From Daphnia carinata (taxonomy: Eukaryota; Arthropoda; Branchiopoda; Diplostraca; Daphniidae), in assembly GCF_022539665.2 (NCBI RefSeq), contig NC_081335.1, positions 7,130,001 through 7,194,000 of the forward strand: a DNA stretch of 64,000 bases, given 5' to 3'. Shown piece after piece: positions 58,080 to 64,000 of this stretch. The stretch's first letter is position 1; each line of letters opens with the position of its first letter. The notes beneath the pieces were generated by a model. That model was not told where the DNA came from. It made no database searches and worked only from the letters and a program-made list of their open reading frames with translations. The translations under genes and the position numbers were made by a program.

Positions 58080-58083
58080 ATAT

Positions 58084-58465
58084 TGTCGCGAGGGGAAATA
58101 GTGACGTGATTGTCATTTCTGAAAAGACGTGACAACCAACGTTTGAATGGCGTACAATGCAGCTTCCCTTGAAAAGGATGCTGCAACACGCCAATAAGTA
58201 GTAAAAGATAGTTATCCCAAGAATTCATGTAACCCTAGAGATGGGGCGTATATTCTTCACGAAGGGTATAAAAACCCCTACATTTTTAGCCCTAAGTTAG
58301 TTCTTGTCAGCTCTGAAGTTCTTAAGTTCCCTTCAAGTTCTCCTACAGTTCTCTTCACGTTCGAAGTTAAGTAGAAAAGTGGTTATTCTTTATGTTTGCT
58401 ATGTTTTGTATTTTCCCCTTTTAAATTCAATACAATTCATTAACAAAGTAAAGTCCAGTGTGACA
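58084..58465 (+). repeat. 5' LTR of element D
   Basis: 382 bases, TGTCGCGAGGGG...CAGTGTGACA. TATA-like GGGTATAAAAACCCC near 58264. Confidence 0.8.
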
Positions 58466-58467
58466 AT

Positions 58468-58485
58468 TGGTGGAGATGCAGCTCG
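58468..58485 (+). promoter_or_regulatory. Primer-binding site of element D
   Basis: TGGTGGAGATGCAGCTCG starts two bases after the LTR. tRNA not assigned. Confidence 0.55.
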
Positions 58486-58527
58486 TTACCCGTTGTTAAC
58501 GAATTAGTGCTGCTTTAAAGATAGTCG

Positions 58528-61500
58528 ATGCAGAAGAAGAATAGCTCACGTTTACCTAGTTGCCCCCGGGATCCAAGTAGACGATTGCACCCGCTTCGTG
58601 ACTTGCCCACCGCGCTGTCTGGTAACGAGACCACAGCGACTAACGAGGCACAAGATTCTGAAATTTCTACGTCAAGAGAAGATTTGGCGACCTCAGGTTC
58701 AGAGACGATTCGCCAGAGAGGGTTTGAAAATCCTGCAAGACAGTCAGAATCAAGTTCTGACTCCGAACAAGATTTAATAGAACCCACCCACCCGGTTGTT
58801 CCTCCGATAGGACAACACATTGTTGGACCTCCAAGACAATTGCAAGAAACAGTCATGGCGGCTGTGAGAAAGTTTATAAGTCCACCTATTTTTCGAGGTA
58901 GCCCAACGGAAGACGCTCGTCAATGGTTAGAGCGCTACGAGACTATCTCTACCCACAACGGTTGGGGCGATGCGGACAAAAGAAATAACTTTTGCATGTA
59001 CTTGGATGATGCCGCAAGAAATTGGTTCTTGTGTGCAAGAGTGCCAAACGACTGGCAAGATGTGGCAGCACAGCCGGCTGCCGGAGAAAATCAAGCAAGA
59101 CCTGCAGTTCCCGGTCTACGTACGGTATTTTTGAAAGAATTTCAGCCTAATTCTTATGGTCTTTTCCAAGAAACTAGACTAAGAAGTAGAACTCAAGGAG
59201 TGGATGAACCGACCACCAGATACTACTACGAAATTCTTAATCTATGCAGACTGGTCGACTCCAACATGTCGGAAGTCCACCGACTAGAGCATTTGTTTAG
59301 AGGCCTTCGACCAGCACTTTTTAGAAAAATCTATCCTCAGAAGCCACAAACGTGTGAAGAATTCTTAGAACTGGCAAAAGTCTATACGGAGACATCGATG
59401 ATGTCAGAAGCCAGAGGATGGAAGGATCCCATGGCGGAACCACAAAAGTCGTTTGAACAAGTTCCAAACCTTTCGGTGGTCTATCCGGATCAACAAGCGG
59501 ATCTTTTAAAGACAATGCGTGAAGTAATTCAAGAAACTTGTGAAAAGTTGTTTAAACAAGGCAGTCAAGAGCAACCGAAACCAAGAGGGCCGTTTAAACC
59601 TAAAGGACGCACGACAAGCGGTAAGCCACAGTGCTTTTACTGTAAAAAAGCAGGACACATTGCCCGAAACTGTTTCAGAAACCCTGAATCTGAGCAGTAT
59701 AGGGGCCCAGCGAAGGACGCTGGGACAGGCACAACTTCAAAAGAGAATCCATCTATAAACTCAATGGTTCAAGAGTTGGTGTTGCCAGAAGAAAACAAAA
59801 ATGGGCCAGAAGACTACATTTTGAATCTAAACCCTGCAAGATTAATTAAAGAAAAAGTGAAGTGCGGTAAAGAACCTGCAATAGCGTTGATTGATACAGG
59901 AGCTGCAGTGACAGTGATTTCTCCTGAATTATTGAAGAAAACAGAGTTCGTGGAAAAACCACAGAGTGGACCGAAAATTCGCCTTGTAAATGGCCATACT
60001 CTGTCCCCACAGAGTACAGCTGACATCGTAGTAACCCACAAGGGTAAAACTATCAAAGGAAACGCGATAGTCATGCCAATGTCGGGTTTTGAACTACTAC
60101 TAGGAAATGATTTCCTACAACAATTTCAAGCTATTCACATTGATTATGAATCCCAAGAATTGTCGTTTACGACAGGAAAGTCACCACTTGCTGAAATTTC
60201 GCTTATTCAAACAGAAGAAGTCAAAGAAAGTAAACTGGTTACAAGAGATTGTCAAGAGATACCAGCATACTCAATCAAGCAAGTTTCAACAACAGTTTCC
60301 AGCAAGATGGAAGGTTCCTGCATTGTGACACCCTCAGAGTCATTGCTAGCGACTAGTAGCCTATCCACTGGTCATGCATTGGTACAAAAAGATTTAGAAA
60401 AAATCCCTGTTGCTAACTTGTCTCCGAAAACAATTTGGTTAGAAAAAGGAGTTACGTTAGGGACGTTAGAAGAACATCCCGAAACAAAAGAAATAGAAAC
60501 AAGCCAAGAAATCCTAGCATTGGACACCTCATTTGAGGAACAAGATTTGAATCGAGATGAAAAGCAACTATTAGAAAACCTAGAAGGAAGAATTGGAACG
60601 GATCTAACAAAAGAAGATAAAGAAGAAACACAAAAAGTTCTTAAACAATTTATCCATTGCTTTGCACTAAATGAAGATGATTTGGGATACTGTGCAGTGG
60701 TCAAACATGACATTAATACTGGAACAGCTTCACCAATACATCAACTCCCTTACAAAAGTGCTTGGAAAGAGAGAGCTGTAGTCCAAAATCAAGTGGAAGG
60801 AATGTTACGTCGAGGAGTAATCGAACCGTCTGACAGTCCTTGGTCTTCCCCAGTGGTCCTGGTGAAGAAGAAAGACGGCACTTGGCGTTTTTGTGTGGAT
60901 TATCGCAAGCTCAATGCGGTAACAGTTAAAGATTCCTACCCCTTACCACGTATAGCCGATACACTGAGTCGGCTAGAAGGGGCTACGTTTTTCTTAAGCA
61001 TGGATTTGCAAGCTGGATACCATCAAGTTCCAGTGGTTAGCAGTGATAGACCGAAGACAGCCTTCATCACTGCAGATGGATTGTACCAATTTCGCACTCT
61101 TCCGTTTGGTCTAACTAATGCCCCAGGCACTTTTCAGAGAGCCATGGACATTATTTTGGCTGGACTCCGCTGGACAACATGTCTGATATACCTGGATGAC
61201 GTCATAATCTACTCAGCAACATTCCAACAACACTTGGAACGTCTTCGCTTAGTGCTGAGTTGCCTTGTGAAAGCTGGTTTGAAACTAAAGTGGTCAAAAT
61301 GCTCATTCTTGGAGCACACTCTAAAAGTGTTGGGACATGTGATTTCAAAAGATGGTATAGCACCAGATCCTGAAAAGCTCGAGGCAGTCTCGAACTTCCC
61401 ATCACCTAGTGAAGGCCATTCAACAGCAAACAAAGTTAAACGAGTGCAAAGTTTTTTGGGCCTATGTTCGTACTATCGACGTCACATCCAAGGTTTTGCT

Positions 61501-62067
61501 TCAATCGCTCGCCCACTCACGTCACTCACGAAGAAAGAAATTTCGTTTGTGTGGGGAGAAGATCAGGTAAACAGTTTCGTTGCCCTGAAAAAAGCGCTTA
61601 CATCATCTCCAGTTTTGGCCCATCCCAACTATGACTTGCCGATGGAAATTTTTCCTGACGCCTGTGGTTACGGGATAGGAGGTGTACTAGCCCAGCGCAT
61701 AGATGAAGCAGAACGTCCCATCGCATATGCCAGCCGTTTACTGACTAAATCGGAAGTGAACTATTCCATAACTGAAAAAGAGTGTCTTGCATTAGTGTGG
61801 TGTCTCTCCAAGTTTAGATGTTTTGTGTGGGGCTGTAAAGTGAAAGTCGTCACAGATCATCAAGCTCTATGTTGGTTGATGAGCAAAAAAGACCTAGCAG
61901 GTCGTTTAGCACGTTGGAGCTTATCGCTACAAGAATACGATATCACGATCGTATACCGCAGTGGAAAAACGCACGACAACGCAGATTGTCTTTCAAGAAA
62001 TCCACTACCAAAGACAGAGGAGCAAGAAGACGACCGCTGTGTCATCATAGGGGCACAACTGACTTAA
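58528..62067 (+). CDS. gag-pol polyprotein of element D (gag, protease, RT, RNase H)
   Basis: 1179 residues in one frame. Residues 1-110 Ser/Glu-rich; gag core about 110-300 (RKFISPPIFRGSPTEDARQW, LDDAARNWF, FLKEFQP, FRGLRPALFRKIYP); zinc knuckle CFYCKKAGHIARNC near 370; protease ALIDTGAAVTVIS near 453; RT about 730-930 with WRFCVDYRKLNAVTVKDSYP and catalytic YLDDVII near 888; RNase H from about 1040, where the first block reads FPDACGYGIGG rather than the usual TDAS. Gag and pol share one ORF, unlike element B. The ORF ends at TAA 62065, and integrase continues in the next frame, so a one-base shift between RNase H and integrase is probable. It is the best-preserved pol in the window. Confidence 0.92.
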   Translation: MQKKNSSRLPSCPRDPSRRLHPLRDLPTALSGNETTATNEAQDSEISTSREDLATSGSETIRQRGFENPARQSESSSDSEQDLIEPTHPVVPPIGQHIVGPPRQLQETVMAAVRKFISPPIFRGSPTEDARQWLERYETISTHNGWGDADKRNNFCMYLDDAARNWFLCARVPNDWQDVAAQPAAGENQARPAVPGLRTVFLKEFQPNSYGLFQETRLRSRTQGVDEPTTRYYYEILNLCRLVDSNMSEVHRLEHLFRGLRPALFRKIYPQKPQTCEEFLELAKVYTETSMMSEARGWKDPMAEPQKSFEQVPNLSVVYPDQQADLLKTMREVIQETCEKLFKQGSQEQPKPRGPFKPKGRTTSGKPQCFYCKKAGHIARNCFRNPESEQYRGPAKDAGTGTTSKENPSINSMVQELVLPEENKNGPEDYILNLNPARLIKEKVKCGKEPAIALIDTGAAVTVISPELLKKTEFVEKPQSGPKIRLVNGHTLSPQSTADIVVTHKGKTIKGNAIVMPMSGFELLLGNDFLQQFQAIHIDYESQELSFTTGKSPLAEISLIQTEEVKESKLVTRDCQEIPAYSIKQVSTTVSSKMEGSCIVTPSESLLATSSLSTGHALVQKDLEKIPVANLSPKTIWLEKGVTLGTLEEHPETKEIETSQEILALDTSFEEQDLNRDEKQLLENLEGRIGTDLTKEDKEETQKVLKQFIHCFALNEDDLGYCAVVKHDINTGTASPIHQLPYKSAWKERAVVQNQVEGMLRRGVIEPSDSPWSSPVVLVKKKDGTWRFCVDYRKLNAVTVKDSYPLPRIADTLSRLEGATFFLSMDLQAGYHQVPVVSSDRPKTAFITADGLYQFRTLPFGLTNAPGTFQRAMDIILAGLRWTTCLIYLDDVIIYSATFQQHLERLRLVLSCLVKAGLKLKWSKCSFLEHTLKVLGHVISKDGIAPDPEKLEAVSNFPSPSEGHSTANKVKRVQSFLGLCSYYRRHIQGFASIARPLTSLTKKEISFVWGEDQVNSFVALKKALTSSPVLAHPNYDLPMEIFPDACGYGIGGVLAQRIDEAERPIAYASRLLTKSEVNYSITEKECLALVWCLSKFRCFVWGCKVKVVTDHQALCWLMSKKDLAGRLARWSLSLQEYDITIVYRSGKTHDNADCLSRNPLPKTEEQEDDRCVIIGAQLT

Positions 62068-64000
62068 TGCATGGGGCATAACTGATGACCTAACACTCGC
62101 TGAAGAAGAAAACGAGTCCCTGGCAGACAAGCAAAAAGCCTGCAGTAATTGGAATCAGCTAATTCAAAAAATCCAAAGCGGAAAAGCAAGAGTAAAAAAT
62201 TTCGTGATGAGCAATGGAAAACTCTACAAAGAAACTATAAAGAATGGAAAGAGTTATAGAAGATTGTGCGTACCTGTCGAGTATCGTGAAAGAATCCTAT
62301 ACGCCTACCATGACGACATCGTTTCCGGTCACCTTGGAATCAGTCGCACTCTACAAAAAATTTATGATCGTTACTACTGGCCGAAGATGACACTGGACAT
62401 AATTCGTCATGTGCAGAGTTGCGTACACTGTCAGAGCAGAAAAGGAGTCCCAGACAAACCTCCAGGACTTCTACAATGCATTAAAGTGGAAAGACCGTTT
62501 CAAAAAGTAGGAATGGACCTCCTAGGGCCATTTCCGCTCTCCACAAAAGGAAACAGAATGATTATAGTGGCAGTAGATTACCTAACCAAATGGGTAGAGT
62601 TGAAAGCTATGCCCACTGGAAAGGCAGATGACGTGGCAGAGTTCTTCGTTCAACAAATCTTTCTGCGCCATGGGGCTCCAGAACAAATCATCACGGATCG
62701 GGGAAAGTGCTTCATCGCCGAGCTAACTCAAGCTGTCGTCAAGAAACTGCTCACCAACCACAAGACGACTTCCAGTTATCACCCCCAGGCAAATGGAGCA
62801 GTGGAGAGAATGAACCATACATTAGCCGCAATGTTGTCAATGTACGTCAGCAGTGATCAACGAGATTGGGATGAAACCTTGCAGTATGTGTGCTTCGCCT
62901 ACAACACGGCTAGACAAGAGTCTACTGGATACTCACCATTCTTCCTCCTCTACGGACGTGAACCCAGACTTCCTATTGATTTGGAGTTGGAAGCAGATCC
63001 AAACCCATTGCTGGAAGAAGAGGAAGCAACAATGGGATATGCAGATCGCCTAATGACTGACTTAGCAGCAGCTAGAGAAAAAGTGAAAATTAGAATGCAG
63101 CGTGTACAGCAAAAGCAAAAAGAAACTTACGATGCACGCCATAGGGAATTGTCATTCAAAGAAGGAGATTTAGTGTTGGTCTACAAGCCTGTGCGTAAAG
63201 TGGGAAAATCAGAAAAACTTCTTCATCGTTGGCTAGGACCATTCAAAGTGTTGAGACAAACCACACCAGTGAACTATGAAGTGATATCGGCAACGGGCCG
63301 AGGAAAAACAGATATCGTTCACGTAGTGCGAATGAAATCATTCCATGAAGCTGTGCCACGTCCTGGCATCACCGAAGAAGTCTCAGAGAAAGAAGATGAA
63401 AATCAACAGGAAAAAGAAACACAAGAGATACCTGCTTCAAGTCATCCACAAATTCAGGCTGATCCAGAAGAAACACTAGTAGAACAGAGCGGTGAATCAC
63501 CAGACATCGAAGAAAACGACGTGGTCACGCCCACTTCGGAAGTAAGTGCGCCAACGTCAATTAGAAGACCCACTCGTAGCAGAAGACCTCCAACCAGATA
63601 TTTAACTCTGTTGGTGCCGTTCCTCATTTTTCTGATTGGACCGCTGTCAAGCAATTCGTTAATTCTAAGGCAAAATGCAATATTCAAACAACAAACCGAT
63701 GTCGCGTTCAGTGAATCTTCATGGACCATCGTAACAGATCTTGACTTGGGAGCCGATACCTCCGATACAGCCGACACAGCGACTGCATACCTGAAGCAAA
63801 AGATACTTCAACAACAGGAAGTTGCAGAAAAGTGGAAGAATACAGGCTTACGATCACAGCAGATAGCAGCCAGAAGAATCACCAGCAGAACGCAGACAAT
63901 CCTGAAAGGAATGGAGAATGTAGCAGAACGATTGGCAAACACCAAAAAGGCTCTAAATTCTAACCAAAGAAACCGTCGAAGTCTCGTTGACGGTGGAGGA
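62063..64000 (+). CDS. Integrase continuous with start of F-type env, element D (3' partial)
   Basis: A frame open from 62063 to the window end with no stop. Integrase shows the zinc region (YHDDIVSGHLG...SCVHCQSRK), catalytic blocks GMDLLGPF, ITDRGKCF and GAVERMN, and the GPY/F motif HRWLGPFKVL. From about 63360 there is an acidic linker, then RRPTRSRRPPTRY, a hydrophobic signal-like helix (LTLLVPFLIFLIGPL, about 63605-63650), an ectodomain start and, at about 63970-63990, RNRRS followed by LVDGGG. That looks like a furin site and the start of a fusion peptide, as in baculovirus-F-like env proteins of errantiviruses. No ATG is obvious at the env start, so env may use splicing or proteolysis. 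Confidence 0.8.

Larger units (their letters stand above)
58084..64000 (+). mobile_element. Gypsy-type element D with F-like env (runs off window)
   Basis: 5' LTR, primer-binding site, gag-pol and integrase-env. The left TSD is probably ATAT (58080-58083), the same bases that form the right TSD of the preceding solo LTR. The 3' half of env and the 3' LTR lie beyond 64000. Confidence 0.88.

Overview
This is eukaryotic, repeat-dominated DNA from an arthropod, most likely a Daphnia-like crustacean. The grounds are Gypsy elements with envelope genes, BEL/Pao elements, very short GT-AG introns (53 to about 80 bases), a broken tyrosine-rich repeat gene of a kind I recall from Daphnia, and a fragment of a Jade/rhinoceros chromatin gene. 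The species is inference. I see no intact ordinary host gene, no tRNA or rRNA gene and no CRISPR array. Almost everything is transposon, and many insertion boundaries can be fixed from target-site duplications (TSDs).

Layout. 1-6334: 3' part of an LTR retrotransposon (element A) with env, then an ankyrin-repeat ORF, then the LTR. 6335-12400: a decayed antisense Gypsy pol gene, split by a 4.5-kb transposon (element F, 7472-11965) with long inverted termini and a perfect 9-base TSD, carrying exons and introns of a Jade-family gene. 13930-14578: tyrosine-rich pseudogene. 16356-20467: broken two-gene CACTA-like DNA transposon (element G), followed by a long foldback. 23270-23660: a 31-base minisatellite. 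24950-26290: another decayed transposase, followed at 26314 by a hAT-type MITE. 27774-43368: a Gypsy remnant (element C) whose 5' LTR is split by a 14-kb full-length element (B) with gag, pol, env and ankyrin ORF, a relative of A. Element B's env is itself split by a Tc1/mariner-type MITE. 44351-44779: a second hAT-type MITE. 45482-53989: complete BEL/Pao element (E) with an additional 3' ORF and a solo LTR inside its own 3' LTR. 54990-55533: a lone end of the F family. 57767-58079: a solo LTR. 58084 to the window end: a fourth LTR element (D) with gag-pol, integrase and the start of an F-type env.

The most unusual system is the A/B lineage. Both copies carry an extra ORF after env that predicts an acidic, serine-rich N-terminus and about six ankyrin repeats, the layout of IkB-like proteins. 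It is uninterrupted in both divergent copies although env is broken in both. In each copy a CTAAC...CAG 3' splice site lies exactly 72 bases before its ATG. Element B also has a splice donor just before the gag ATG and an acceptor directly abutting the env ATG. Together these suggest gag-pol from unspliced RNA, and env and the ankyrin protein from separately spliced RNAs. The envelope is also odd: a Thr-rich mucin-like stretch and Cys/Trp repeats that look like ricin-B-type lectin modules.

All readings are by eye. Family names rest on recognised motifs, not on searches.
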